DNA of 64,000 nucleotides. Source: Cryptosporangium minutisporangium (GTDB lineage: Bacteria > Actinomycetota > Actinomycetes > Mycobacteriales > Cryptosporangiaceae). Position 1 is the first letter of the stretch. Each line of letters starts with the position of its first letter. The notes under the pieces were generated by a model, which was not told the DNA's origin, made no database searches, and saw only the letters and a list, made by a program, of their open reading frames with translations. Positions 1 through 8,778 of the stretch are shown one piece after another. A program made the translations under genes and the position numbers. The stretch spans positions 1-64,000 of the forward strand of contig NZ_BAAAYN010000014.1 of the NCBI RefSeq assembly GCF_039536245.1. Direction: 5' to 3'.

Positions 1-1020
1 GGGTCCGGCCGCCGCGGGGCGGGACGGCACCGGGCGGGACGGCACCACCGCGAGCGTCTCGCCCGCTCGGCTGCCGATGACCGGATCGGGCACCGCGGTT
101 CGCAGGACCTCCTCCAGCACCGGCGCGCTCAGCTCCCCGCTGCTGACCAGCACGGTCACCGGCGTCCCCGGGGCGATCCCGGCGACCCGCAGCGCGGGCA
201 GCAGCTCGGCGGTCGCGTCCCCACCGGCGGTCAGCGCCCGCAACACCTGGTCGGCGAGGCGACGTTCGGCGCGGCGTCCGGCGTCGACCCGGGCCCGCTC
301 CAACGCGACGAGCCCGGCCAGTTCCTCGGCGAGCGCGGTGGCGTCCGGATCGGTCGGCTCGGCAGGGCAGACGACGAACCAGCTGACGGTGCGGTGCCGG
401 TCCGGGTCGTCGGCGGAGAGGAGCCGGAGCCGTTTGCCGTCGACGGTCACCGACGCCGGGAGCCGTGGCGCGCTCAGGAACGCCCGGACCAGCGCCGCCT
501 GATCGGGCGGCGACGAGCCGGCCACCACCCCGCCGACCGGGCTCACCACCGAGCACGGCTCCCCCAGCTCCGCCGCGGCGACGTCCAGCAGGCGGTTGAG
601 CCCGGCCCGGCCAGCGAGCACGGCCAGCAGCCGGCGCCCCATCGGTCGGGACGGCCGGTCACCCGCGACCACCCGCCGGCTGATCTCCGCGAACGACACG
701 GACGCCGGGACCGCGAACAGCGGCAGCCCTCGGCGCCGGCAGACGTCCGTCAACTCGGCGGGAACACCGCCCAGGGCCGCCTCCCCCGCCCCGAGCGCGG
801 TCGCACCCGCCGTCACCAGCGCGTCCACGAAAGCCTCTGCGCTATCCGTGGACCACCAGACCAGACCGGTCAGCACCAGCTCACCGCCGGACAGGTAGCG
901 ACCGGGGTCGGGCAGGTCGGTCGTGTAGACCTCCACGATCGTCCGACGCTCGGCACCCGACGGCAGCACCAGCGGCCGTAGCCCCAGCTCATCCGTTCCG
1001 AGCAGCTCCCCGAGCAGCAC
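1..1020 (-). CDS. PucR-family transcriptional regulator (5' part; continues beyond window edge)
   Basis: Reading the minus strand from a GTG at 1018-1020 gives an open frame to position 1. The first ~125 residues match the PucR N-terminal domain: a start like LLGELLGTDELGLRPL, then a hydrophobic GGELVLTGL block and a TALG/GVP stretch. Proteins of this family carry a C-terminal HTH (not in the window) and commonly regulate purine catabolism. A GGGAGG ribosome site lies 4-5 bases before the GTG. It is transcribed divergently from uraD-uraH-uricase, so control of that operon is the obvious inference. The C-terminal DNA-binding domain must be outside the window, so the assignment rests on the N-terminal domain and context. 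Confidence 0.82.
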   Translation of the reverse strand, partial: MLLGELLGTDELGLRPLVLPSGAERRTIVEVYTTDLPDPGRYLSGGELVLTGLVWWSTDSAEAFVDALVTAGATALGAGEAALGGVPAELTDVCRRRGLPLFAVPASVSFAEISRRVVAGDRPSRPMGRRLLAVLAGRAGLNRLLDVAAAELGEPCSVVSPVGGVVAGSSPPDQAALVRAFLSAPRLPASVTVDGKRLRLLSADDPDRHRTVSWFVVCPAEPTDPDATALAEELAGLVALERARVDAGRRAERRLADQVLRALTAGGDATAELLPALRVAGIAPGTPVTVLVSSGELSAPVLEEVLRTAVPDPVIGSRAGETLAVVPSRPVPSRPAAAGP

Positions 1021-1084
1021 CGTCCACCTCCCTTGGAGGAACCTACAAGGAGGTGTCCGTGCTGCTCTTCGGGGTTGGAGCGCG

Positions 1085-1096
1085 CCGATATGTCGG
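1085..1096. promoter_or_regulatory. Palindrome in the pucR-uraD divergent promoter region
   Basis: CCGATATGTCGG, with 4-bp arms around TATG, lies in the 142-bp gap between the two divergent genes. A second short symmetric element (GTGT..ACAC) follows at about 1100-1115. These are possible PucR operator halves. No consensus was available to compare, so this is inference only. Confidence 0.25.
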
Positions 1097-1162
1097 CCGG
1101 TGTGTTATGGACACGAGGATGGCAAAGTCCGCGTCGGGTGGACGAATCTCAAGGGGGCCCCG

Positions 1163-1687
1163 TTGACGAGCGTGGACGCGTTGAATGCCGTGGACTCCGA
1201 CGCCGCCGCGGCGATGCTGCATCCGTGCTGCGCCTCGACGGCGTGGGCGCGGGCCGTCGTCGCCGACCGCCCGTACCCCGACCTGGACGCGCTGATCGCC
1301 GCGTCGGATCCGGTCGTGTACGGGCTGAGCTGGGCCGACGTCGAGGAGGCGCTGGCCGCGCACCCCCGCATCGGTGATCGCCCGAAGGTCGCCGCCACCA
1401 CCGAGAAGAGGTGGTCGCAGGGCGAGCAGGCCGGGGTCGCCGACGCCGACGCGGAGGTGCTCGCCGCCTTGGCCGACGGCAACGCCGCCTACGAAGCCCG
1501 GTTCGGCCACGTCTACCTGGTGTGCGCCTCGGGCAAGTCGGCGGAGGAGTTGCTCGGGATCCTGCAGGACCGGCTGGACAACGACCCGGCGCACGAGCGG
1601 GACGTGGTCCGCGGGGAGCTCGCGGCGATCACCCGGCTACGGCTGGAGAAACTGTTCACCGACGAATCGGCCGAGGTGCGCTCATGA
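1163..1687 (+). CDS. uraD: OHCU decarboxylase
   Basis: Decarboxylates 2-oxo-4-hydroxy-4-carboxy-5-ureidoimidazoline to S-allantoin, the last step of urate oxidation. The family signature is visible: the LHPCCAS block near residue 20, the HPRIGDRP motif in the middle, a QGEQAGV stretch and an FGHVYLVCASGKS segment. I chose the TTG at 1163 because an AAGGGGG ribosome site ends 5 bases before it and the protein then has the family's usual ~170 residues. The frame extends upstream to an ATG at 1100, but those residues do not look like the family. Its stop overlaps the uraH start by ATGA, so the two are translationally coupled. Confidence 0.9.
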   Translation: MTSVDALNAVDSDAAAAMLHPCCASTAWARAVVADRPYPDLDALIAASDPVVYGLSWADVEEALAAHPRIGDRPKVAATTEKRWSQGEQAGVADADAEVLAALADGNAAYEARFGHVYLVCASGKSAEELLGILQDRLDNDPAHERDVVRGELAAITRLRLEKLFTDESAEVRS

Positions 1688-2016
1688 CGCTGTCCACGCA
1701 CGTCCTCGACGCGGCCACCGGACGCCCTGCCGACGGCGTCCGGACCGGCTGGGAGAGCTGGTCCGACGGCTCCTGGATCCCCGTCGCCGTCCGGGAGACC
1801 GACACCGACGGCCGGATCTCCGACTGGGGCGGTGCTCCGTTGGACCTCGGTGTCCACCGCCTGGTCTTCGCCACCGGCGCGTGGTTCGCCGCACGGCGTC
1901 AGCGCACGTTCTACCCGGAGGTGGTGGTCGTCTTCGAGGTCACCGACGCCGACACCCACCACCACGTGCCGCTGCTGCTCTCCCCGTTCGCCTACTCCAC
2001 CTACCGCGGGAGCTGA
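1684..2016 (+). CDS. uraH: 5-hydroxyisourate hydrolase (transthyretin-like)
   Basis: Hydrolyses 5-hydroxyisourate, the uricase product, to OHCU. The 110-residue protein begins LSTHVLDAATGRPA and ends YSTYRGS, both diagnostic of the transthyretin-like family; the C-terminal tetrapeptide YRGS forms part of the active site in known members. The ATG at 1684 overlaps the uraD stop. It sits between uraD and uricase, so the three urate-to-allantoin enzymes are contiguous. Confidence 0.96.
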   Translation: MTLSTHVLDAATGRPADGVRTGWESWSDGSWIPVAVRETDTDGRISDWGGAPLDLGVHRLVFATGAWFAARRQRTFYPEVVVVFEVTDADTHHHVPLLLSPFAYSTYRGS

Positions 2017-2017
2017 C

Positions 2018-2899
2018 TTGAGCTTCACCCTTGGCGCGAACCAGTACGGCAAGGCCGGCATCCGGCTGGTCAGCGTCGAACGCGACGGAGACCGGCACTT
2101 CGTCACCGATTTCACGGTGGCGACCGCGCTCGCCGGTCGTCTGGATGACACGCACTACACCGGCGACAACAGCGCGGTGCTGGCGACCGACACGCAGAAG
2201 AACACCGTCTACGCGTTCGCTCGGGAGTACGGCGTCGGCGAGCCGGAGGCGTTCGGTCTGCGGCTCGCGCGGCACTTCGTGAAGACGCAGGAGCCGATCT
2301 ACCACGCACGGATCAGGATCGAACAGCACACCTGGGAACGCCTGGCGCCGCACGGCGAGCCAGCACCGCACTCGTTCGTCCGGTCCGGTGGGGAGACCCG
2401 CCGCGCCGAGGTCATCGTCACCGAGGAGCACGACGTCTCGGTCTCGTCCGGCCTCGGTGACCTGACCGTGCTGAACACGACCAACTCCGAGTTCCACGGC
2501 TTCCCGCGCGACAAGTACACGACGCTGCCGGAAACGCGGGAACGCATGCTGGCGACGTCGGTGGAAGCCTGGTGGGACCACTCGTCGGAGGACGTCGATT
2601 GGGGTAAGTCCTACGCCGACGCCCGCGACGCGCTGGTCACCGCGTTCGCGTCGACCTACAGCCTCTCGCTGCAGCAGACGCTCTTTTCGATGGGCTCGCA
2701 CGTGCTCCGCAAGTGCCCGTCGGTGGACGAGATCCGGCTCTCGCTCCCGAACAAGCATCACAACCTCGTCGACCTCACACCGTTCGGACTCGACAACCCG
2801 AACCAGGTCTACGTCGCGCCGACCGAGCCCTACGGGCTGATCCAGGGCACGGTCCATCGCGAGCGAGAGCTTCCGTCAGCAGGGCCGCAGCTGTGGTGA
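2018..2899 (+). CDS. uox: Urate oxidase (uricase), cofactor-free
   Basis: Oxidises urate to 5-hydroxyisourate with O2. The 293-residue length and the motifs fit: an N-terminal LGANQYGKA region (usual Lys region of the site), the VLATDTQKNT motif carrying the conserved Thr, the LTVLNTTNSEFHGF block with the TTxSxFxGF-like signature, and a C-terminal LPNKHHNLVDL motif with the active-site His. The start is TTG at 2018, one base after the uraH stop, with a GCGGGAG ribosome site inside uraH. Its stop overlaps the next gene's GTG. Confidence 0.95.
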   Translation: MSFTLGANQYGKAGIRLVSVERDGDRHFVTDFTVATALAGRLDDTHYTGDNSAVLATDTQKNTVYAFAREYGVGEPEAFGLRLARHFVKTQEPIYHARIRIEQHTWERLAPHGEPAPHSFVRSGGETRRAEVIVTEEHDVSVSSGLGDLTVLNTTNSEFHGFPRDKYTTLPETRERMLATSVEAWWDHSSEDVDWGKSYADARDALVTAFASTYSLSLQQTLFSMGSHVLRKCPSVDEIRLSLPNKHHNLVDLTPFGLDNPNQVYVAPTEPYGLIQGTVHRERELPSAGPQLW

Positions 2900-4242
2900 C
2901 CGTCTTCGACGGCTGCGCCGTCGCGACCGTGGATGCCTCCGGCACCGAGTACGCCTCCGGCCACGTCGTTGTCTCCGACGGCGTGATCACCGCCGTCGGC
3001 CCAGGCCCGTTCACCGGTGACGGGGAACGGGTGGACGCATCGGGCTGCCTCGCGACGCCGGGCCTGGTGAACACGCACCACCACCTGTACCAGTGGGCGA
3101 CCCGAGCGGTGTCGGTCGACGACGGACTCTTCGAGTGGCTCAAGACGCTGTATCCGATCTGGGCCGGGATCTCCGAGGAGACGGTGGGGGCCGCCGCCCG
3201 GGCGGGCCTCGCGCGGTTGGCGCTGACCGGGTGCACGACCAGCACCGACCACCACTACGTGTTCCCGCGCTCCGGCGGCGACGTTCTGGGCGCCACCATC
3301 GACGCGGCGGCCACCGTCGGTCTCCGGTTCCACCCGACGCGTGGGTCGATGGACCTCAGCGAGAAGGACGGCGGGCTGCCGCCGGACAGCGTGGTGCAGA
3401 GCCTGGACGAGATCCTGGCGGCGGTGGCCGCGGCGGTCCACCGATGGCACGACCCGTCCCCCGGATCGATGCTGCGAATCGCGGCCGCGCCGTGTTCGCC
3501 GTTCTCGGTGACCCAGGACTTGATGCGTCAGTCCGCCGCGCAGGCGCGGGAACTGGACATCCGGCTGCACACCCACCTGGCCGAGACGCTCGACGAGGAC
3601 GAATTCTGCAAGGAGAAGTTCGGCCGGACGCCGGTCGAGTACCTGGAGGACGTGGGGTGGCTCGGGCCGGACGTGTGGCTCGCGCACGGCGTCCACCTCT
3701 CGGACGCGGACGTCGGTGTGCTGGCCGCCGCCGGGACCGGGGTGGCGCACTGTCCGAGCTCGAACGCGCGCCTCGGGTCGGGGATCGCGCCGGTGGCTGC
3801 GCTGGTCGGTGCGGACGCGCCGCTCGGACTCGGGGTCGACGGGGCGGCGTCGCAGGAGCACGGTGGGATGGTCGACGAGCTGCGCCAGGCGCTGTTCGCC
3901 GCCCGGCTGCGTTCCGGGCCGTCCGGCCTGACCTCCCGGCAGGCCCTACGGATCGCGACGATGGGCGGGGCGCGGTGCCTGGGTCGGCAGGAGGAGATCG
4001 GGTCGCTGGAGGTGGGTAAGCGGGCCGATATCGCGCTGTGGCGGGTGGACGGGCCGTTCCACGCCGACATCGTCGACCCGGTGGACGCGCTGGTCTACGC
4101 CGCGCCGCCGCCGCTGGTCCGGTTGGTGGTCGAGGGGCGGACGATCGTCGTCGACGGTGCACTGCAGACGCTCGACGTCGAGGCGGCCGGGCGCGACCTG
4201 CGCGACGCAGCCCGGACGCTGGCCGCCCGCGCTTCGCGCTGA
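2896..4242 (+). CDS. 8-oxoguanine deaminase / guanine deaminase-like amidohydrolase
   Basis: Metal-dependent amidohydrolase of the ATZ/TRZ (COG0402) superfamily, 448 residues. Visible metal-site motifs are NTHHH at residues 60-63, HTHLAET in the middle, a later AHGVHL His, and a GLGVDG Asp near residue 316. The NTHHHLYQWATRA wording and the long CKEKFGRTPVEYLE segment resemble bacterial 8-oxoguanine deaminases more than classic guanine deaminase, but isoguanine or guanine are possible substrates. The start is GTG 2896, overlapping the uricase stop; GTG 2893 is equally possible. As the last gene of the purine operon it would feed (8-oxo)guanine towards xanthine/urate. Confidence 0.85.
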   Translation: MTVFDGCAVATVDASGTEYASGHVVVSDGVITAVGPGPFTGDGERVDASGCLATPGLVNTHHHLYQWATRAVSVDDGLFEWLKTLYPIWAGISEETVGAAARAGLARLALTGCTTSTDHHYVFPRSGGDVLGATIDAAATVGLRFHPTRGSMDLSEKDGGLPPDSVVQSLDEILAAVAAAVHRWHDPSPGSMLRIAAAPCSPFSVTQDLMRQSAAQARELDIRLHTHLAETLDEDEFCKEKFGRTPVEYLEDVGWLGPDVWLAHGVHLSDADVGVLAAAGTGVAHCPSSNARLGSGIAPVAALVGADAPLGLGVDGAASQEHGGMVDELRQALFAARLRSGPSGLTSRQALRIATMGGARCLGRQEEIGSLEVGKRADIALWRVDGPFHADIVDPVDALVYAAPPPLVRLVVEGRTIVVDGALQTLDVEAAGRDLRDAARTLAARASR

Positions 4243-4264
4243 CCCGGCGGGCCGGGCCGGCAAC

Positions 4265-4306
4265 GGCATATGGACGCTACCCGGGGCCGGGTAGCGTCCA
4301 TATGCC
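4265..4306. terminator. Perfect 20-bp inverted repeat, bidirectional terminator
   Basis: The arms at 4265-4284 and 4287-4306 are exact reverse complements of each other around a 2-base centre. The repeat lies between the ends of the converging deaminase and cutinase genes. There is no T-tract, as is usual in actinomycete terminators. Confidence 0.7.
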
Positions 4307-4424
4307 GCGCGCACGCGTTCTGACCTGGAGCCCGCCGAGGGCGAGGCTGGCGTCCGCGCTCGACCTTGTGGTGGTCTCAAGGCCTTGCGCGCGGCCGTCA
4401 GGCTCGTCCTCGGCGGGCCGTGCA

Positions 4425-5081
4425 CTAGCCGGCGTTGACGCGGGCTGCGGCGAACTGCGCTGCCCTCGTCACCGAGCCGTTGGTCGTATAGCTGAGGTGA
4501 GCGATCGCGTTGAATCCGCCACCGCAGACCGGGTCACCGGTCGCGCAGATGTCCAGCGCCCGCTGGCCGTACAACGGACTCGCCGTATTGATGCTCTGCC
4601 CGTAAAGCCGCAGCGGGTTACCGAAAACCGTGACCGCCTTGATCCGCGGCGCCAGCGAAGTGGGAATGGTGCCGCCGGTACCGAGTAAAGTGCGGATCCC
4701 GATCGCGATGTCGGTAACGCTCGCGCCCTGCGAGTACCCGCCGAGCACGAAGACCGTGTTGGCGCACTGCGCCGCCACCTGCCGGACGTGGTTGCTCATG
4801 TCGGTGGCGCCCGGACCGGCGCTGGTCTGGGAGACGCTCGCGGCGTAGTTCACCGCGTATGACGTCACCGTCTTCCCCGGCAGGTTCTGCTGGATCGCCC
4901 TGACCAGCGGCGTTCCCACGATGCCGAGACCCGGGAGTTCCCCGCTACCGCGTGCGAACACAACTTCCACGTCGGCGCAGGCCGCGTTGGCCGGTGAGGC
5001 GCTGATCGCCACACCGGTGAGGCTGGCCGCGACGACGGCGGCCGCGGTGACGACGCGGCGAACCGCAAGAGATAAGGACAT
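4425..5081 (-). CDS. Secreted cutinase family serine esterase
   Basis: A 218-residue extracellular esterase/lipase of the cutinase family. Residues 1-33 form a clear signal peptide (RR near residue 8, hydrophobic core, cleavage after ANA). The mature chain starts CADVEVVFARGSGE, the oxyanion-side motif, and carries GYSQG (catalytic Ser), a CATGDPVC segment (catalytic Asp flanked by a disulfide pair) and AHLSY (catalytic His). All triad members are present, so it is probably active on cutin-like polyesters or lipids. It is monocistronic, with the 20-bp palindrome downstream. Confidence 0.95.
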   Translation of the reverse strand: MSLSLAVRRVVTAAAVVAASLTGVAISASPANAACADVEVVFARGSGELPGLGIVGTPLVRAIQQNLPGKTVTSYAVNYAASVSQTSAGPGATDMSNHVRQVAAQCANTVFVLGGYSQGASVTDIAIGIRTLLGTGGTIPTSLAPRIKAVTVFGNPLRLYGQSINTASPLYGQRALDICATGDPVCGGGFNAIAHLSYTTNGSVTRAAQFAAARVNAG

Positions 5082-5409
5082 TGCTGAGTGGCCCTTCCGG
5101 ACCGGCTGACCGGGCTCGCACCCCAGCCGTGATCGGCCGTTCCTACAGCAGTTGGTGAACGTGGCGGCATCAACATATGCACCACGGGTCGCAGAAGGAT
5201 CGGCGAGATTACCGGCATCGACCTTAATTACGGTTAATCAGTTCGCCCTTAAGAAAATTTGTTGTCACGCTCGCTCAACAACTGCTCGAAAACTTGTGCG
5301 CACGCAACAGCGCTCCCGAATGCGCGCGAAGCTACCGCTATTCCGTGAACCCGCGCCAGCGATTCTCCACTCTCGACAATGGCTGTGACCCAACCGATAC
5401 GCTGCCGGC
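5082..5409. promoter_or_regulatory. Divergent AT-richer promoter region, cutinase / NACHT
   Basis: No gene is seen in these 328 bases. About 5220-5270 is clearly AT-richer than the rest of the window, with TTAATTACGGTTAAT and CTTAAGAAAATTTG. Before the NACHT gene, TCGACA (5373-5378) and GATACG (5396-5401) are spaced 17 bases apart and end only 8 bases before the ATG. That arrangement suggests a leaderless transcript, and no good ribosome site is visible there. Confidence 0.4.
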
Positions 5410-8400
5410 ATGCGGGTAGACCCGGCGCTCACCTACCGCGGGGCGCTCAGCATCCTGGGCCGGTTCGACCGCCCGCTCTTCGACCGGTTCGAAAGCCTGC
5501 TCTCGTCCACGATGCTCGGCGCCGGGTTCCTCGACCTGGTGGACCCGAAGAACGACGGCGTCCGCCTGCTCCGCGGCTTCGCCGACGGCGTCCACACCAG
5601 GTTGTTGGGGACCTCGGGGCACGACCGCCTGCAGCTGATCGCGGCGGCCCACACCACCCTGGTGGTGTCGTCGTTCTTCGAGGCGCTGCAGGCGCACCTC
5701 GGCGGGCGGTATCGAAACCTGAAGTTCACCGACGCGGAGAAGGTCGGCGTGGCAACCGGCGAATGGGCCGGCGGTCGGCCGCGGCTCGACGCGCTGTGGC
5801 ACGCACCGGTGCCGATCCCGGGACCACGCTACGGCTTCCGCGAGAACCTGGAGTCCCGGCTGGAGCCGTACTTCATTCGAATGGCACGGGACGGCGCGGC
5901 ATTCCTCAACGGGCTCGCGACCGACCTCGAGCTCACCAACGAGGATCAGGCGCGAGTCGCCTGGGCCGCCGTGCGCACGTACGAGAGCGCGTTCGTTCGA
6001 ATGGCCGCCGACGTGCCCGAGTTCGGCATCTGGACGATGCTCGGCGAGTCCACCGAGACGCGCCGGGAGCTGCGCGTCTGGGGCGGCGACCTCCTCGAAG
6101 CCGCGAACAGGGCCGCCAACCGACTCGACGCGATCGAACGGCTGCTCGGCGAGCTAGTGCCGCCGGCGCCGACGCAGTCCGGACTGGACGTCCTCGGCCG
6201 GCTCAACCGGAGCATCCTGGGTCGGCCGGTGCTCGGCGATCCGACGCTCAGCGCCGACCAGCGTGCGACGCTTCCCACGCTGGAACAGTCGTACATCACC
6301 CCGCGGCTACGGGTCGCGGTGGCCGATCGGAGCGCCCGACCGTCCGACGAACGGTGGTGGGCAGAGCAGGCTGTGGTGGCCGACACCGAGCTGTTCCTCG
6401 CGGGTTATCTGTGCTCTCCGGAGAGCGTCGACGCCCCGCTCCTCGTCCTCGGCTTACCGGGCGCGGGCAAGTCGATGCTGACTCAGATGCTCGCGGCGCG
6501 GCTGCCGGTATCGGGGTGGACCGCGGTGCGGGTGCCGCTCCGCCGGGTCCGGGCCGACGCGTCGGTTCCGATGCAGATACAGGCGGCGCTGGACGGGGAA
6601 GCGCACGGTCGGCTGCAGTGGCCTCAGGTCGTCGAGGACGCTGACGCCGCTGGGACGACCCGGGTAGTCGTCCTGGACGGCCTGGATGAGCTGATGCAGG
6701 CGAGCGGGGCGTCGCAGTCGCGCTACCTGTACGAGGTGGCGGAGTTCCAGGAGCGGGAAGCCGCGATCGGACGCCCGGTGGCCGCGGTGGTGACGTCCCG
6801 CACCGTGATGGCCGATCGGGTGCAGATTCCCCCCGGCACGCTCATCGCCCGGCTGGAAGGCTTCGACGACGACCAGATCGCGCAGTGGATGGCGATGTGG
6901 AACGAGCTCAACGCCGGTCGTCCGGACTTCCGAGCGCTAACGGTGCTGCCACCTGCTCTGCTGGAGCTGGCGCGCCAACCTTTGCTGTTGCTGTTGATCG
7001 CGCTGTACACGGCCGATCCGCGCGCACCCGAATTAGCGGAAGGCGTCACCACCGCGACCCTGTACGAACAGCTCATCACGCACTTCCTGCGACGTGAGGC
7101 TTTGAAGGACGCCGCAGTGCCGTCAGGGCGTGGTGCGGACGTCGACCGCCTCGCCGCTGAGCGTCGTCTCCCCCTCAGGCTCGCGGCCTTCGCCATGGTC
7201 AACCGCGGCCGACCGTTCGCGACCGGGCCGGAGTTGGAACGGGACCTGAGAGCCTTCCTCGGCGCCGTACCGAGCCGGGAACACGACTTGCAAGAACCGC
7301 TCGACCACACGATCCGAACCGTCGGCCGGTTCTTCTTCGTGCACGCGTCGGGTGAGCGGCCGGGCACGTCGCACGAGCTGCCGGCCACCTACGAATTCCT
7401 GCACTCGACGTTCGGCGAGTACCTGGTGGCCGAGCACGTGGCCGGCTGGCTCCGGTTGCTGACCCGGCAACGCGCCGACGCTCTGCGATTCGGGCCGGGA
7501 TACGCCGAGCCGCCGGACAGCAACCAGCTTCGCGCCCTGCTGTCACACGAGCCGCTAGCCAAGTTCCCGCGGGTCCTGGAGATGGTCGGCGAGCTCTCGA
7601 CCGGCTCGGCCGTCGCATCGCTGCTCCAGGAGCTGATCACCGGTGCCCGGAACCAGCTCAGCCCTTGGACTCCGGCCGCCTACAACCCCTCCGACCGCGA
7701 CGTCATCGACCACCTGGCCGTCTACACGGTGAATGTGGTTCTACTGCTGATGCAGGTGGAATCGCGCGTGCCGGTGTCGTCGTTGGCGCCGGTGGGTGGC
7801 GATGCCGTGCAGTGGTGGCGGTCGCTGGTTCGGCAGTGGCGTTCCTGCCTGGACGACGAGGCGTGGCTGCTCACCGTCGGTGCGCTGACGACCGTGTGGG
7901 ACGACGACGAGCTGGTACTCGTCCGCATGTCCTCCCGCGACCACCTCGGCACCCGCCCGGCGGGTTGGACCATGCGGGGTGAGGCGCGGTTGCTCGGGGA
8001 CCTACGGGTGGACGCACAGCTTTCCAGCGGCGCCGCCGCTTGGCGCGGCACGATCGCCGACGACCCGGAGGTAGCGGCCATCTTCGCCGGCCTGGTCGAG
8101 ATGCAACTCCATGGTGTCGTGCACATCCGCACGCTCCGGGCGGCCATCGAGCTGCTGTCCGATCCGGGTCGGAGGGTCCCTCCGGTCGTCTTCGACCTGC
8201 TCTTGACGATCGTCGTCCGTGTCTCCGTCTGGCTCGCCGCCCACCCTCCGGGCAGTGCACTGATCGACCGCGGGCTCGTCCTCACGCTCGTGATGCATCG
8301 TGAGCAACGGCGCTACGCGTTCGGTCCGAGCGGGATGTGGCCCGACTCGGAGCCGGAGCCCGACTGGGACGAGTTCGATGAGCAGCAATCCGAAGGGATC

Positions 8401-8778
8401 GACGAGGAACTTGGAGCTGAGTCGCTAGCTCCGCGCCCGCACGACGAGCTGAAGAAGTTCGGTTATCCCATCTGGGTCCATGCGGATGCGCTCGGCCACA
8501 CGGATCCGGCGCGAGTGAGCCTCTGGCTGGAGGAGTCCGGACCGAGCGGAACCCGCGGCCAGGACTCGGAGAAGGCGCCGACGTTCTACCTCGGCGTCGA
8601 GCCGATCGACGACCTGTATCGGCGAGGTGATGCACAGCCCTCGGTGGATGCCGCTGTTGCCGACCTCGCGCTCGCTGTGGAGCATCCGGGGCTCGAGGAC
8701 CTCGAGGACTGGAACAGCGTGATGTTCGACATGCTCACCGCGGTGCGGCAGTACGTGCCGGGGGGCGGAAGATCGTGA
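5410..8778 (+). CDS. NACHT-domain STAND NTPase
   Basis: A 1122-residue STAND-class P-loop ATPase. The first ~300 residues are helical, with repeated acidic/aromatic segments and no recognised enzyme motif. The NACHT core follows: Walker A GLPGAGKS at 348-355, Walker B VVVLDGLDEL at 419-428, and a sensor region VTSRTVMADR. A LEGFDDDQIAQWM helix and a FLHSTFGEYLVAEHVA motif (about residues 655-670) are typical of the NACHT winged-helix end. The last ~450 residues are a helical sensor-like region with an acidic stretch near 975-1010. No transmembrane segment or fused nuclease is seen. Bacterial NACHT proteins include antiphage systems (bNACHT) as well as regulators; which this is cannot be told. 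It is convergent with a Uma2 gene. Confidence 0.88.
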   Translation: MRVDPALTYRGALSILGRFDRPLFDRFESLLSSTMLGAGFLDLVDPKNDGVRLLRGFADGVHTRLLGTSGHDRLQLIAAAHTTLVVSSFFEALQAHLGGRYRNLKFTDAEKVGVATGEWAGGRPRLDALWHAPVPIPGPRYGFRENLESRLEPYFIRMARDGAAFLNGLATDLELTNEDQARVAWAAVRTYESAFVRMAADVPEFGIWTMLGESTETRRELRVWGGDLLEAANRAANRLDAIERLLGELVPPAPTQSGLDVLGRLNRSILGRPVLGDPTLSADQRATLPTLEQSYITPRLRVAVADRSARPSDERWWAEQAVVADTELFLAGYLCSPESVDAPLLVLGLPGAGKSMLTQMLAARLPVSGWTAVRVPLRRVRADASVPMQIQAALDGEAHGRLQWPQVVEDADAAGTTRVVVLDGLDELMQASGASQSRYLYEVAEFQEREAAIGRPVAAVVTSRTVMADRVQIPPGTLIARLEGFDDDQIAQWMAMWNELNAGRPDFRALTVLPPALLELARQPLLLLLIALYTADPRAPELAEGVTTATLYEQLITHFLRREALKDAAVPSGRGADVDRLAAERRLPLRLAAFAMVNRGRPFATGPELERDLRAFLGAVPSREHDLQEPLDHTIRTVGRFFFVHASGERPGTSHELPATYEFLHSTFGEYLVAEHVAGWLRLLTRQRADALRFGPGYAEPPDSNQLRALLSHEPLAKFPRVLEMVGELSTGSAVASLLQELITGARNQLSPWTPAAYNPSDRDVIDHLAVYTVNVVLLLMQVESRVPVSSLAPVGGDAVQWWRSLVRQWRSCLDDEAWLLTVGALTTVWDDDELVLVRMSSRDHLGTRPAGWTMRGEARLLGDLRVDAQLSSGAAAWRGTIADDPEVAAIFAGLVEMQLHGVVHIRTLRAAIELLSDPGRRVPPVVFDLLLTIVVRVSVWLAAHPPGSALIDRGLVLTLVMHREQRRYAFGPSGMWPDSEPEPDWDEFDEQQSEGIDEELGAESLAPRPHDELKKFGYPIWVHADALGHTDPARVSLWLEESGPSGTRGQDSEKAPTFYLGVEPIDDLYRRGDAQPSVDAAVADLALAVEHPGLEDLEDWNSVMFDMLTAVRQYVPGGGRS